64,000 nt of DNA from Sphingopyxis sp. LC81. GTDB taxonomy: Bacteria; Pseudomonadota; Alphaproteobacteria; Sphingomonadales; Sphingomonadaceae. The position numbers were made by a program, and so were the translations under genes. The stretch spans positions 62,001 to 126,000 of the forward strand of contig NZ_JNFD01000001.1 in the NCBI RefSeq assembly GCF_000756375.1, given 5' to 3'. Shown here piece by piece: positions 8,235 through 18,700 of the stretch; within the stretch, counting starts at the first letter, position 1, and every line of letters begins with the position of its first letter. A model generated the notes under the pieces. It made no database searches, had not been told where the DNA came from, and worked only from the letters and a program-made list of their open reading frames with translations.

Positions 8235-8891
8235 TCAGCGGATCGGCGAATCCGGCGCGAGCCGCATATCCAGATAGTTATCGAGCGACTTCATCAACTG
8301 GTCGAGTTCATGCTCGAAGAAGTGGTTCGCGCGCGGGATCTCGTCGTGATGGATCGTGATGCCCTTTTGGGTGCGCAGCTTGTCGACCAGCTTCTGCACC
8401 GCGCTCGGCGGAACGATCTCGTCCTGACCGCCCGCAACGATGATGCCCGACGAGGGGCAGGGCGCAAGGAAGCTGAAGTCGTACATGTTCGCCGGCGGCG
8501 CGACCGACAGGAAGCCGCGGATTTCGGGGCGGCGCATGAGCAGCTGCATGCCGATCCACGCGCCGAAGCTGAAGCCTGCGATCCACGTGGTCTGCGCCTC
8601 GGGATGGATCGACTGAACCCAGTCGAGCGCCGAGGCAGCATCGCTCAGCTCGCCAATGCCGTTGTCGAACGTCCCCTGGCTGCGGCCGACGCCGCGGAAG
8701 TTGAAGCGCAGCACGGCGAAACCGCGCGCGACGAAGCTCTTGTACATCGCCTGCGTGATGCGGTCGTTCATCGTGCCGCCGCCCTGCGGATGCGGGTGGA
8801 GGATCAGCGCGACCGGCGCGCGCGGGCGCGGCGGGGGCGAGAAACGGCCTTCGATGCGGCCTTCGGGGCCGGGGAAAATCACGTCGGGCAT
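8235..8891 (-). CDS. Alpha/beta hydrolase
   Basis: A 218-residue hydrolase without a signal peptide. Motifs: an oxyanion-region ALILHPHPQGGGTMND, the strand FRGVGRSQG, the nucleophile elbow GFSFGAW (Ser at about 107), an acid in GGQDEIVP and a His in ANHFF. This set matches small CocE/NonD-type or dienelactone hydrolase-like proteins widespread in alphaproteobacteria. The substrate is unknown. It is divergent from the cysteine desulfurase gene, sharing a 140-bp region with palindromes. Confidence 0.8.
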   Translation of the reverse strand: MPDVIFPGPEGRIEGRFSPPPRPRAPVALILHPHPQGGGTMNDRITQAMYKSFVARGFAVLRFNFRGVGRSQGTFDNGIGELSDAASALDWVQSIHPEAQTTWIAGFSFGAWIGMQLLMRRPEIRGFLSVAPPANMYDFSFLAPCPSSGIIVAGGQDEIVPPSAVQKLVDKLRTQKGITIHHDEIPRANHFFEHELDQLMKSLDNYLDMRLAPDSPIR

Positions 8892-8996
8892 GGGAGCACC
8901 TCTTATCTTTTATGGCTGGCCGCCGAATCGCCGGGCTGGCAGGGTGGCGGAGCGAAGATGGCGCCTATATAGAAATTGCGTAGCATGTTGCAACTT

Positions 8997-9013
8997 TTGC
9001 GAATCGCTCGCAA
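8997..9013. promoter_or_regulatory. Perfect inverted repeat before cysteine desulfurase
   Basis: TTGCGA-ATCGC-TCGCAA is a perfect 6-bp inverted repeat with a 5-bp spacer, immediately before the AAGGAT ribosome site of the cysteine desulfurase gene. A second palindrome, GTTGCAAC, lies just upstream. It could be an operator for either divergent gene; no regulator can be named. Confidence 0.4.
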
Positions 9014-9031
9014 TAAGGATCTGTCCGCCGG

Positions 9032-10123
9032 ATGATTTACCTCGATTACCAAGCCACGACGCCGCTCGCTCCCGAGGCGCGCGAGGCGATGCTGCGCTGG
9101 CTCGAAGGGCCGGGTGAGGGCGACGGATTCGCGAACCCGTCGAGTACGCACAAGGGCGGGCGCGCTGCCGCCGCCGCGGTCGAGGTCGCGCGCGATCAGG
9201 TCGCCGCGCTGCTGCCCAAGGGCGGGCGTATCTTCTTCACATCGGGCGCGACCGAGGCGCTCAACTGGGCGCTGCTGCGCGGTGCTGAAACGAAGCCGGG
9301 CGGCGTCGCGGGGCTCAGCATCGAACATGCGGCCTCGCTGCAATGCCTCGAGCGGCTGAACGCAAATATCCTCCCGGTTGATGGTAAGGGGCTGGCTCTG
9401 CCGCCCGACGATGCGTCGATCCCCGAAAACGGCATCGTTGCGACGATGCTCGTGAACAACGAGGTCGGCACCATCCAGCCGGTCGCCGATTTCGCCGCCG
9501 CCGCGCATGCGAAGAACAGCCTGCTGCTCTGCGACGCGGTACAAGGCTATGGCCGCGTCGCAATTCCCGAAAGCGCCGACCTGATCGCGTTATCGGCGCA
9601 CAAGATCCACGGGCCCAAGGGCATCGGCGCGCTGTGGATCAAGGACGGCGTCGACCTGCCGCCATTGATGTTCGGCGGCGCGCAGGAACAAGGGATGCGC
9701 TCGGGCACCGTCTCGCCCGCGCTCTGCGCCGGCTTCGGCGCCGCGGCGGCGCTCGCGGCCGAACGCTTCGAAGCCGACGCCGAACATGTCGAGCGCCTCT
9801 GGTCGCTCGCACTCGATATGCTCCCCGAATGGACGATCAACGGCGATGCCGCGCAGCGCTATCACGGCAATCTCAACGTTCGGCGCGAAGGCGTGAACGG
9901 CCTCCGCCTACTGTCCGACGCGCGCGAAATCGCCTTTTCGCTCGGCAGCGCGTGCGGCAGCGGCTCGGGCAAGGTCAGCCATGTGCTGCGCGCGATGGGT
10001 GTCAGCGAAACCGACGCGCGCGCCTCGATTCGCCTCGGCTGGGGCCGCTACACGAGCGAGCAGGACCTGCGCGACGGCCTCGATGCGATCAAAGTCGCCG
10101 CGCGGCTGCAGGGTGTAAACTGA
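9032..10123 (+). CDS. Cysteine desulfurase (NifS/IscS-like)
   Basis: A 363-residue PLP enzyme that removes sulfur from cysteine for Fe-S or thio-cofactor synthesis. It begins MIYLDYQATTPLAPEAREAM. The PLP lysine is in SAHKIHGPKG (Lys 191) and the sulfur-accepting Cys in LGSACGSGSGK (Cys 308). It is shorter than canonical IscS (about 400) and there is no iscU/iscR beside it, so it is better called a NifS-like desulfurase than IscS. It overlaps the ferredoxin start by one base, implying a two-gene unit. Confidence 0.9.
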   Translation: MIYLDYQATTPLAPEAREAMLRWLEGPGEGDGFANPSSTHKGGRAAAAAVEVARDQVAALLPKGGRIFFTSGATEALNWALLRGAETKPGGVAGLSIEHAASLQCLERLNANILPVDGKGLALPPDDASIPENGIVATMLVNNEVGTIQPVADFAAAAHAKNSLLLCDAVQGYGRVAIPESADLIALSAHKIHGPKGIGALWIKDGVDLPPLMFGGAQEQGMRSGTVSPALCAGFGAAAALAAERFEADAEHVERLWSLALDMLPEWTINGDAAQRYHGNLNVRREGVNGLRLLSDAREIAFSLGSACGSGSGKVSHVLRAMGVSETDARASIRLGWGRYTSEQDLRDGLDAIKVAARLQGVN

Positions 10124-10458
10124 TGCGCGTCACCTTCATCCACGCCGACGGCAAGGCGCGCACCGAGGCCGAGGCCGAGCCCGGCTCGATCCTGCTCGAC
10201 GTCGCGCAGGCGCATTTGATGCCGCTCGAAGGCACGTGCGAGGGCCAGATGGCCTGCTCGACCTGCCACGTCATCGTTACCAAAGAAGACTTCGACCGCC
10301 TGCCACCCGCGAGCGAGATGGAGGAGGATATGCTCGACCTCGCCGCCGGGGTGCGGCGGACGAGCCGCCTGTCATGCCAGATCGTGCTCACCGCGGAACT
10401 CGATGGGCTCACCGTTCACATCCCACCCGAAAGCCGGAACATGCAGGGGCCGCGCTGA
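10123..10458 (+). CDS. 2Fe-2S ferredoxin (adrenodoxin type)
   Basis: A 111-residue electron carrier. The cluster ligands follow the adrenodoxin pattern: Cys39, Cys45 and Cys48 in GTCEGQMACSTCHV, and Cys85 in RLSCQIV. It starts on the ATG that overlaps the TGA of the upstream cysteine desulfurase. The pairing suggests a role in Fe-S cluster assembly (Isc-type ferredoxin) or electron delivery to a P450; the gene context supports the first. Confidence 0.9.
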   Translation: MRVTFIHADGKARTEAEAEPGSILLDVAQAHLMPLEGTCEGQMACSTCHVIVTKEDFDRLPPASEMEEDMLDLAAGVRRTSRLSCQIVLTAELDGLTVHIPPESRNMQGPR

Positions 10459-10509
10459 CCGCTGACTGCTGCGCTTGCATTTCGCTGCATCCGCCGCCAT
10501 ATGCGCCGC

Positions 10510-10598
10510 GGGAGTCGGGCGGACGCAGTCTTCGCCAACCCGGTCAGGTCCGGAAGGAAGCAGCCGCAACGAATTCGCTGCGGGTCGTTCCGGCTCCC
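10510..10598 (+). ncRNA. ffs: Signal recognition particle RNA (4.5S, small bacterial type)
   Basis: The universally conserved SRP apical-loop sequence GGTCAGGTCCGGAAGGAAGC occurs at 10542-10561. The ends GGGAGTCGG and CCGGCTCCC form a 9-bp closing stem, giving an RNA of about 89 nt. Location directly upstream of dnaX-ybaB is a common genomic context for ffs. The exact 5' and 3' ends are inferred from the stem. Confidence 0.93.
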
Positions 10599-10647
10599 AC
10601 CCATTTCCCCCTTCGACAAGACCGCGGCGCGCCCCTAAGACGGGGCC

Positions 10648-12362
<1,715 letters not shown>

Positions 12363-12366
<4 letters not shown>

Positions 12367-12698
12367 AATCGATCGAAGAAATGATGAAGGCGGCGCAGGA
12401 AGCGGCTGCCACGGTGCAGGCGCAGATGCAGGAGGCGCAGGCGAAGCTCGACAGCGTCGAGGTCGAAGGCGTCTCGGGCGGCGGTCTGGTGCGGATTCGT
12501 GCGAGCGCCAAGGGCCGCATCAAGGAAATATCGATCGACGACAGCCTGATCGTGCCCGCCGACAAACAGATGCTCGAAGACCTGCTCGCCGCCGCGTTCA
12601 ACGACGCGCGCGAAAAGGCCGATGCGGCGAGTAACGAAGAAATGGGCAAGATGACGAGCGGCCTGCCGCTCCCCCCGGGCTTCAAGCTGCCGTTTTGA
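12363..12698 (+). CDS. YbaB/EbfC nucleoid-associated protein
   Basis: A 111-residue DNA-binding protein. It opens with a helical segment (MKSIEEMMKAAQEAAATVQAQMQEAQAKL), then the beta-sheet core VEGVSGGGLVRIRASAKGRIKEISID and a helix AAFNDAREKAD, which is the EbfC fold. The start ATG overlaps the dnaX stop (ATGA), the classical dnaX-ybaB pair. The usual third member, recR, is absent; lon follows after 135 bases. Confidence 0.93.
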
Positions 12699-12743
12699 GC
12701 CGGCCCCAAATCCCTCTGGGCCCCGCTGTTCAGCACAGCGACA

Positions 12744-12770
12744 TTGAATGCGTGCCAAGTTACGCCATAT
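12744..12770 (+). promoter_or_regulatory. Heat-shock (sigma-32)-like promoter for lon
   Basis: TTGAA (12744-12748) and CGCCATAT (12763-12770), 14 bases apart, resemble the sigma-32 consensus CTTGAA and CCCCATNT. The site lies about 65 bases before the lon start. lon is a heat-shock gene in many proteobacteria, so the match is plausible, but it is based on eye inspection only. Confidence 0.45.
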
Positions 12771-12833
12771 TAGCGAAGAACCACCTATAAGAAGGGCGGT
12801 GCGCCCGGTCGCGGGGCCCGTCCAGGAGCCGTA

Positions 12834-15230
12834 ATGACGCAATCTTATCCTCTTCTTCCGCTTCGTGACATCGTCGTTTTCCCGCACATGATCGTGCCGC
12901 TGTTCGTCGGCCGCGACCGTTCGGTCGCCGCGCTCGAAACCGCGATGGAAAGCGACAAGGAGATCTTCCTCGTCGCGCAGCTCGATCCGGGCGAGGACGA
13001 TCCGCAGCGCGACGATCTCTACGACGTCGGCGTGATCGCCACCGTGCTCCAGCTGCTGAAGCTGCCCGACGGCACCGTTCGTGTGCTCGTCGAAGGCAAG
13101 GAGCGCGCGAAGCTGCTCGCGCTCACCAACGAAGACAAGGCCGTGATGGCGAGCGTGAAGCCGGTCGGCGACACCGTCGATGACAGCGTCGACACCGCCG
13201 CGCTGATGCGCTCGGTCGTCGACCAGTTCGAAAATTACGCCAAGCTCAACAAGAAGATGCCCGCCGAAACCGCGGTGCAGCTGTCGCAGATCGAGGACGC
13301 CTCGCGCCTCGCCGATTCGGTCGCGGGCAATCTCAACATCAAGGTCTCCGACAAGCAGGCGTTGCTCGTCGAGGATGCGCCGTCGAAGCGGCTCGAAATG
13401 GTCTTCGCCTTCATGGAAGGCGAGCTTGGCGTGCTTCAGGTCGAAAAGAAGATCCGCGGCCGCGTGAAGCGCCAGATGGAAAAGAGCCAGCGCGAATATT
13501 ATCTCAACGAACAGTTGAAGGCGATCCAGCGCGAGCTCGGCAACGACAATGGCGAGGGCGGCGACGACCTCGCCGAACTGCAGCTCAAGATCGACAGCCT
13601 CAAAATGTCGAAGGAAGCCAAGGCCAAGGCGCAGGCTGAAATGAAAAAGCTGCGTGCGATGGCGCCGATGTCGGCCGAGGCGACCGTTGTCCGCAACTAT
13701 CTCGACACGCTGATCGGCCTGCCGTGGGGCAAGAAATCGAAGCTCAAGAAGGACATCGCGAAGGCGCAGGAAGTCCTCGACGACGACCATTATGCGCTCG
13801 AAAAGGTCAAGGACCGGATCGTCGAATATCTGGCGGTCCAGGCGCGCACCAACAAGCTGAAGGGGCCGATCCTCTGCCTCGTCGGTCCTCCGGGCGTCGG
13901 CAAGACCAGCCTCGGCAAGTCGATCGCCAAGGCGACCGGGCGCGAGTTCATTCGCCAGTCCCTGGGCGGCGTGCGCGACGAGGCCGAAATCCGCGGCCAC
14001 CGCCGTACCTATATCGGCTCGCTGCCGGGCAAGATCGTGACGAACCTCAAAAAGGCCGGCACGATGAACCCGCTGTTCCTGCTCGACGAGATCGACAAGC
14101 TCGGCCAGGATTTCCGTGGCGATCCGGCGTCGGCGCTGCTCGAGGTGCTCGACCCCGAACAGAATGGCAAATTCCAGGACCATTATCTGGAAGTCGACGT
14201 CGACCTCAGCGACATCATGTTCGTCACCACCGCGAACTCGCTCAACCTGCCGCAGGCGCTGCTCGACCGCATGGAGATCATCCGGCTCGAAGGCTATACC
14301 GAGGACGAAAAGGTCGAGATCGCCAAGCTGCACCTGATCGCGAAGCAGGTCGAGGCGCACGGCCTGAAGGCCGGCGAATTCGAGCTGACCGAAGAGGGCC
14401 TCCGTGACCTGATCCGCTATTACACCCGCGAAGCCGGCGTTCGTACGCTCGAACGCGAGATTGCGCGTCTGGCGCGCAAGGCGCTGCGCCGCATCCTCGA
14501 GGGCAAGGCCGAAAGCGTCACCGTGACGCCCGACAATCTTTCCGAATTCGCGGGCGTGCGCAAATTCCGCCACGGCATGGGCGATCTGGAGGATCAGGTC
14601 GGCGCCGTCACGGGGCTGGCATGGACCGAGGTCGGCGGCGAATTGCTGACGATCGAAGCCGTGACCGCGTCGGGCAAGGGTCAGGTCCGCACCACCGGCA
14701 AGCTCGGCGAAGTGATGACCGAATCGGTGCAGGCGGCGCTGTCGTTCGTGAAGGCGCGCGCGCCGGCCTATGGCATCAAGCCCAGCCTGTTCGCGCGCAA
14801 GGACATCCACATCCACTTGCCCGAAGGTGCGGTGCCGAAGGACGGCCCGTCGGCGGGTGTCGGCATGGTCACCGCGATGATTTCGACGCTGACCGGGATC
14901 GCGGTGCGCCGCGATGTCGCGATGACCGGCGAAGTCACGCTGCGTGGCCGCGTGCTGGCGATCGGGGGCTTGAAGGAAAAGCTTCTCGCGGCACTCCGCG
15001 GCGGGATCAAGACCGTGCTGATCCCCGAAGAGAATGAGAAGGACCTTGTTGAAATCCCGGCGAATATCACGAGCGGGCTGAAGATTATCCCGGTCAGCCA
15101 CGTCGATCAGGTGCTGGCCGAAGCGCTGGTGTCGCCCGTCGTCCCGATCGAATGGACCGAGGCCGACGAACTTGCCGCGTCGCCACCGGTTCCCTCGGGC
15201 GCCGACCCCGAAACGACGATTCGACACTAA
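12834..15230 (+). CDS. lon: ATP-dependent protease La
   Basis: A 798-residue cytoplasmic AAA+ protease. The N-terminal LON substrate domain runs from [19 protein letters not shown] to about residue 200. The Walker A motif GPPGVGKTS starts at about residue 351, and the family segment [16 protein letters not shown] follows. The C-terminal protease domain has catalytic Ser at about 673 in [10 protein letters not shown] and Lys at about 716 in GLKEKLLAA. The length is typical. It is followed by overlapping terminator hairpins and then HU, a common order in proteobacteria. Confidence 0.97.
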   Translation: MTQSYPLLPLRDIVVFPHMIVPLFVGRDRSVAALETAMESDKEIFLVAQLDPGEDDPQRDDLYDVGVIATVLQLLKLPDGTVRVLVEGKERAKLLALTNEDKAVMASVKPVGDTVDDSVDTAALMRSVVDQFENYAKLNKKMPAETAVQLSQIEDASRLADSVAGNLNIKVSDKQALLVEDAPSKRLEMVFAFMEGELGVLQVEKKIRGRVKRQMEKSQREYYLNEQLKAIQRELGNDNGEGGDDLAELQLKIDSLKMSKEAKAKAQAEMKKLRAMAPMSAEATVVRNYLDTLIGLPWGKKSKLKKDIAKAQEVLDDDHYALEKVKDRIVEYLAVQARTNKLKGPILCLVGPPGVGKTSLGKSIAKATGREFIRQSLGGVRDEAEIRGHRRTYIGSLPGKIVTNLKKAGTMNPLFLLDEIDKLGQDFRGDPASALLEVLDPEQNGKFQDHYLEVDVDLSDIMFVTTANSLNLPQALLDRMEIIRLEGYTEDEKVEIAKLHLIAKQVEAHGLKAGEFELTEEGLRDLIRYYTREAGVRTLEREIARLARKALRRILEGKAESVTVTPDNLSEFAGVRKFRHGMGDLEDQVGAVTGLAWTEVGGELLTIEAVTASGKGQVRTTGKLGEVMTESVQAALSFVKARAPAYGIKPSLFARKDIHIHLPEGAVPKDGPSAGVGMVTAMISTLTGIAVRRDVAMTGEVTLRGRVLAIGGLKEKLLAALRGGIKTVLIPEENEKDLVEIPANITSGLKIIPVSHVDQVLAEALVSPVVPIEWTEADELAASPPVPSGADPETTIRH

Positions 15231-15253
15231 GTTATCGCCGCCTGACGGCAATT

Positions 15254-15306
15254 CGCCCCAAATTCGTCGCAAAATCGACGTTTTGGGGCGTTTTGCGCCC
15301 TTTTTT
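15254..15306 (+). terminator. Overlapping rho-independent terminators after lon
   Basis: Two hairpins share sequence: CGCCCCAAA (15254-15262) pairs with TTTGGGGCG (15282-15290) and is followed by TTTT; then GGGCG-loop-CGCCC (15286-15300) is followed by TTTTTT. Either can form. Position just before the HU promoter shields that promoter from lon transcription. Confidence 0.75.
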
Positions 15307-15309
15307 ACT

Positions 15310-15338
15310 TTGACAAGACAGGGCGAAACATCGTTAGT
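15310..15338 (+). promoter_or_regulatory. Sigma-70-type promoter for HU
   Basis: TTGACA (15310-15315), a 17-base spacer, and GTTAGT (15333-15338). It stands right after the lon terminators and about 65 bases before the HU start codon. Confidence 0.6.
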
Positions 15339-15402
15339 GACGCGCCATGGCTTCGGGCCATGAGAATCATTTAACCAACCATAATGCAGGGGTTCCTTAG
15401 GC

Positions 15403-15675
15403 ATGAACAAACAAGACCTGATCGCCGCCGTCGCTGACTCGAGCGGCCTGACCAAGGGTGACGCGAGCAAAGCGGTTGAAGCCGTGTTCGACGCGATCAC
15501 CGGTTCGCTGAAGAAGGGCGGCGAAGTCCGTCTCGTCGGCTTCGGCACCTTCGCAGTCAGCAAGCGCAAGGCATCGACCGGCCGCAACCCGCGCACCGGC
15601 GAAACGATGACCATCGCGGCGTCGAACCAGCCGAAGTTCAAGGCCGGCAAGGCCCTCAAGGACGCCGTCAACTAA
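15403..15675 (+). CDS. DNA-binding protein HU
   Basis: A 90-residue histone-like nucleoid protein. It begins MNKQDLIAAVADSSGLTKGDASKAVEAV; the DNA-binding arm signature GFGTFAVSKRKASTGRNPRTGE is intact, as is the C-terminal helix KFKAGKALKDAVN. The length is exactly that of the family. It has a consensus-like promoter and a single-gene transcript. The lon-hup order supports HU over IHF. Confidence 0.96.
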   Translation: MNKQDLIAAVADSSGLTKGDASKAVEAVFDAITGSLKKGGEVRLVGFGTFAVSKRKASTGRNPRTGETMTIAASNQPKFKAGKALKDAVN

Positions 15676-15705
15676 GTTGACAGGCACCTTCTGGTGAAAC
15701 CATCT

Positions 15706-15731
15706 CGGGCCGTGGCGCAAGCTGCGGCCCG
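15706..15731 (+). terminator. Hairpin after HU
   Basis: CGGGCCG (15706-15712) pairs with CGGCCCG (15725-15731), 30 bases after the HU stop, followed by ATTTGT. The T-run is weak, so termination is likely but not certain. Confidence 0.5.
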
Positions 15732-15859
15732 ATTTGTATCTGCCGGGTGGGATCCATGCGGTTTGTGCGTGAAGATTGAGCAAATGCCCGTTGCAATCAC
15801 CGTCGCAGCGGCTATGGACGTCCAGCTTTCGGACGACGGGCCATTGGTCCGCCCCGATC

Positions 15860-15934
15860 GGGCGCGTAGCTCAGCGGTAGAGCACACCCTTCACACGGGT
15901 GGGGTCACAGGTTCAATCCCTGTCGCGCCCACCA
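15860..15934 (+). tRNA. tRNA-Val (anticodon CAC)
   Basis: A complete 75-nt cloverleaf. Acceptor stem GGGCGCG pairs with CGCGCCC, the D stem is GCTC/GAGC, and the anticodon stem CACCC/GGGTG closes loop TTCACAC with anticodon CAC at 15892-15894. The T stem is ACAGG/CCTGT with loop TTCAATC, and ACCA is encoded at the 3' end. It reads the GUG valine codon, frequent in GC-rich genomes. The CCA end overlaps a 7-bp hairpin (CCATGGC-loop-GCCATGG, 15932-15951). Confidence 0.96.
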
Positions 15935-16021
15935 TGGCTTCCCGGCCATGGCAGGAACCGAAACCGGAGCTGACCCGGCCATTCATCGCCTATTCAATGC
16001 TTTCGCGTTAGAGAAACGGCC

Positions 16022-16330
16022 ATGATCCGTACACTGACCCTCTCCCTCATCTCCGCGCTGCTGCTCTCGGCGGGCGCGCCTGCGGCCGCGCGCGGCAACC
16101 GCGACCAGGACAATCTGCGCGAAGCCGCGGCACAGGGACAGGTTATCCCGCTCAATAAGCTGATCGCCGACGTCCGTTCGCGCCCGCCCTATAATGACAT
16201 GACCTATCTCGGCGGCCCGCAGTTCGATGCGGGGCGGATGATCTACGCCCTGAAATTCATGGACGGCAGCCAGGTGGTCGTCGTCTATGTCGACGCCCGC
16301 ACCGGCCGGATCGTGGGACGCAAACCCTGA
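16022..16330 (+). CDS. Secreted PepSY-domain protein
   Basis: A 102-residue protein with a signal peptide (MIRTLTLSLISALLLSAGAPAAA) and a single PepSY-like domain: VIPLNKLIADVRSRPPYND, a GG turn, then YALKFMDGSQVVVVYVDARTGRIVGRK, whose ending VYVDARTGRI is the PepSY hallmark. It lies 114 bases before a response regulator/kinase pair on the same strand, the arrangement seen for FeuPQ/PhoPQ-like systems in alphaproteobacteria. It may modulate the periplasmic sensor; that is inference from context. Confidence 0.85.
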   Translation: MIRTLTLSLISALLLSAGAPAAARGNRDQDNLREAAAQGQVIPLNKLIADVRSRPPYNDMTYLGGPQFDAGRMIYALKFMDGSQVVVVYVDARTGRIVGRKP

Positions 16331-16444
16331 CATTCCCGTGAACCGACGTTTCGTCGCAACGAGATTTTGCGATGATCGTTCGGACTTGATACACAGTCGA
16401 AACATGCGGCCGGGTTGCCCGGTGCGCAACGGAAAGGCGCCTGA

Positions 16445-17107
16445 ATGCGGATTTTGATTGTCGAAGACGAACCCACGCTGGGCCCGCAGCTGAAGGCGAC
16501 GCTGGAGGGCGCCGGCTATGCCGTCGACCTCGCGACCGATGGCGAGGACGGCCACTTCCTCGGCTCGACCGAAAATTACGACGCCGCGATCCTCGACCTC
16601 GGCCTGCCCGAAATCGACGGGCTCACCGTGCTCGACCGCTGGCGCCGCGAAAAGCGCAACTTCCCGGTGCTCGTCCTGACGGCGCGCGACAGCTGGTCCG
16701 ACAAGGTGGCGGGGCTCGACGCGGGCGCCGACGACTATCTCGCCAAGCCGTTCCAGACCGAAGAGCTGATCGCCCGCCTGCGCGCGCTGATCCGCCGCGC
16801 CGCGGGCAATGCATCGAGCGAGCTCACGGCGGGGCCGGTGCGCCTCGACACGCGCTCGGGCCGCGTCACCCTCGCCGGTGAGCCGGTGAAGCTGACCGCG
16901 CAGGAATATAAGCTGCTGTCGTACCTGCTCCATCACAAGGGCAAGGTCGTGTCGCGCACCGAGCTGATCGAACATATTTACGATCAGGATTTCGACCGCG
17001 ATTCGAACACGATCGAGGTGTTCGTGACGCGCATCCGCAAGAAATTGGGTGCCGATATCATCACGACGATCCGCGGCCTCGGCTACCAGCTCGACGATCC
17101 GCAGTAA
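16445..17107 (+). CDS. OmpR-family response regulator (FeuP/PhoP-like)
   Basis: A 220-residue regulator. The receiver domain has acidic residues E7, D8, E9, phospho-acceptor Asp51 in AAILDLGLPEIDG, and Lys in DYLAKPF. A winged-helix DNA-binding domain from about 125 contains KLTAQEYKLLSYLLHHKGKV and the recognition segment SNTIEVFVTRIRKKLG. The kinase gene starts 4 bases after its stop. Targets are not visible here. Confidence 0.92.
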   Translation: MRILIVEDEPTLGPQLKATLEGAGYAVDLATDGEDGHFLGSTENYDAAILDLGLPEIDGLTVLDRWRREKRNFPVLVLTARDSWSDKVAGLDAGADDYLAKPFQTEELIARLRALIRRAAGNASSELTAGPVRLDTRSGRVTLAGEPVKLTAQEYKLLSYLLHHKGKVVSRTELIEHIYDQDFDRDSNTIEVFVTRIRKKLGADIITTIRGLGYQLDDPQ

Positions 17108-17110
17108 GCC

Positions 17111-18517
17111 GTGAGCGAGGCCGACGTCGCCCCGGCGGTCGTAGAGGACCCGGACGCGGCGGAAAAACCGGCGGCGCTGACCAGCCGCATCACCGGCTCG
17201 CTCGCACGCCGCATGATCGCGATCGCGGCGCTATGGATTTCGGTGCTGCTGATCGGCGGCGGCTTTGCGCTCGACCGCGTGCTGACCGGGGCGATCACGC
17301 GCAACTTCGATTCGAGCCTCGAATATGTGCTGATCGCGATGATCCGCTCGTCGGAGATCGGTCCCGATGGCGAAGTGCGGCTGGTCGAACCGCTTGGCGA
17401 CCAGCGTTTCCTCGAACCGTATAGCGGGCTCTATTGGCAGATCAGCGGCGGCAATCAGGAACCCTATCGCTCGCGCTCGCTGTGGGAACGCTCGCTGAAG
17501 GCGCCGACGCCGCATGTCGACAACCATATCCACATGTACGACAGCACCCAGTTTCCCGACGAGGAACTGCGCGTGCTCGAACGCAACGTCATCCTGCCGG
17601 GCAGCAAGACCAACTGGCGGTTCCAGATCGCCCAGTCGCGCGAGGCGCTCGACACCCAGAATCGCGCGGTGCGCGCCACGCTGATTCCCAGCCTTGCGCT
17701 GCTCGGGCTCGGGCTCATCATCCTCGCCGCGCTCCAGACCTTCTACGGCCTATGGCCGCTGCGGCATATCCGCCGCGCGATCGCGGCGATGCGCGGCGGG
17801 CAGAACCGCCGCGTCGACGCGCCGTTGCCGCTCGAGGTGCAGCCGATGGTCGACGAACTCAACGCGCTGCTCGCGCACAATGAGAAGCAGGCCGAGGAAG
17901 CGCGCCTCCACGCGGGCAATCTCGCGCATGCGTTGAAAACACCGCTTACCGTCCTCGTCAACAGCGCGACGAGCTCGGATTCCGAACTCGCCGAAACGGT
18001 GCGGCGCGAGGCCGCGACGATGCAGCGGCAGGTCGACCACCACCTCGCCCGCGCGCGCGCGGTCGGCCGGCGCGGCGCGGCGCAGGCGCGGGCGACCGTC
18101 TGGGACAGCGTGGGCAGCGTGTCGCGCGCGGTCGCCGCGCTATATCCCGATGCGCGGCTCGATGCGGCGGGCGACAAGACCGTCGTCGTGCGGGTCGAGC
18201 GGCAGGATCTCGACGAGCTCGTCGGAAACCTGCTCGAAAATGCGGCCAAATATGGCGGCGGCAGCGGTTTCGTTACAATTCAGCGCGACGGCGCGATGGC
18301 GGAAATCCTGATCGAGGACGATGGCGCGGGCATTTTGCCCGCCGACCGCGACCGCGTCATCGATCGCGGCGTCCGCCTCGACAGCGGCAAGCCGGGCACC
18401 GGGCTGGGGCTCGCGATCGTGCGCGACGTCGCCGAAATCTATGGCGGGAGTATCGCGCTTGAGGAGAGCGAGGATCTCGGCGGGTTGCTGGTGCGGCTGA
18501 GGTTGCCGGCGGCGTAG
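17111..18517 (+). CDS. Sensor histidine kinase (FeuQ/PhoQ-like)
   Basis: A 468-residue inner-membrane kinase starting at GTG. The first transmembrane helix is at about residues 36-58, a periplasmic sensor of about 140 residues follows, and a second helix lies at about 193-215. The HAMP-like segment is RRAIAAMRGGQNRRVDAPLP. The H-box is HALKTPLTVLVN with His273, the N-box NLLENAAKYG, and the G-boxes DDGAGIL and GTGLGLAIV. The ATP domain is complete. It probably forms one transcript with the regulator and perhaps the PepSY gene. Confidence 0.92.
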   Translation: MSEADVAPAVVEDPDAAEKPAALTSRITGSLARRMIAIAALWISVLLIGGGFALDRVLTGAITRNFDSSLEYVLIAMIRSSEIGPDGEVRLVEPLGDQRFLEPYSGLYWQISGGNQEPYRSRSLWERSLKAPTPHVDNHIHMYDSTQFPDEELRVLERNVILPGSKTNWRFQIAQSREALDTQNRAVRATLIPSLALLGLGLIILAALQTFYGLWPLRHIRRAIAAMRGGQNRRVDAPLPLEVQPMVDELNALLAHNEKQAEEARLHAGNLAHALKTPLTVLVNSATSSDSELAETVRREAATMQRQVDHHLARARAVGRRGAAQARATVWDSVGSVSRAVAALYPDARLDAAGDKTVVVRVERQDLDELVGNLLENAAKYGGGSGFVTIQRDGAMAEILIEDDGAGILPADRDRVIDRGVRLDSGKPGTGLGLAIVRDVAEIYGGSIALEESEDLGGLLVRLRLPAA

Positions 18518-18566
18518 CTGGACGGTCCGCTTTGGGGCGGAGAGCGGATGTTGCTCTATCTCCCTT

Positions 18567-18657
18567 CGTCATCCCGGACTTGATCCGGGATCCCGCTTTT
18601 TTACGCGTCGACTGGCTTCGGCCTCAAGCTGGACCCCGGATCACGTCCGGGGTGACG
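18567..18657. repeat. REP-like palindrome pair between convergent genes
   Basis: CGTCATCCCGGA and TCCGGGAT form the first palindrome; CCCCGGA-loop-TCCGGGG followed by TGACG forms the second, in inverted orientation. The pair sits in the 183-bp gap between the kinase stop and the GST stop. Confidence 0.65.
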
Positions 18658-18700
18658 ATGAAGGAGAGTGTTCGCTTCCGGTCGTTAGTACCGGTCGCTT

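Noticed and set aside
10460..10509. A longer SRP RNA starting upstream of 10510.
   Set aside because: The GGGAGTCGG/CCGGCTCCC closing stem defines the ends well; the upstream bases do not pair with anything beyond 10598.
15860..15934. The tRNA-Val gene as an integration (att) site.
   Set aside because: No direct repeat of the tRNA 3' end, no integrase gene and no change in composition are seen on either side.
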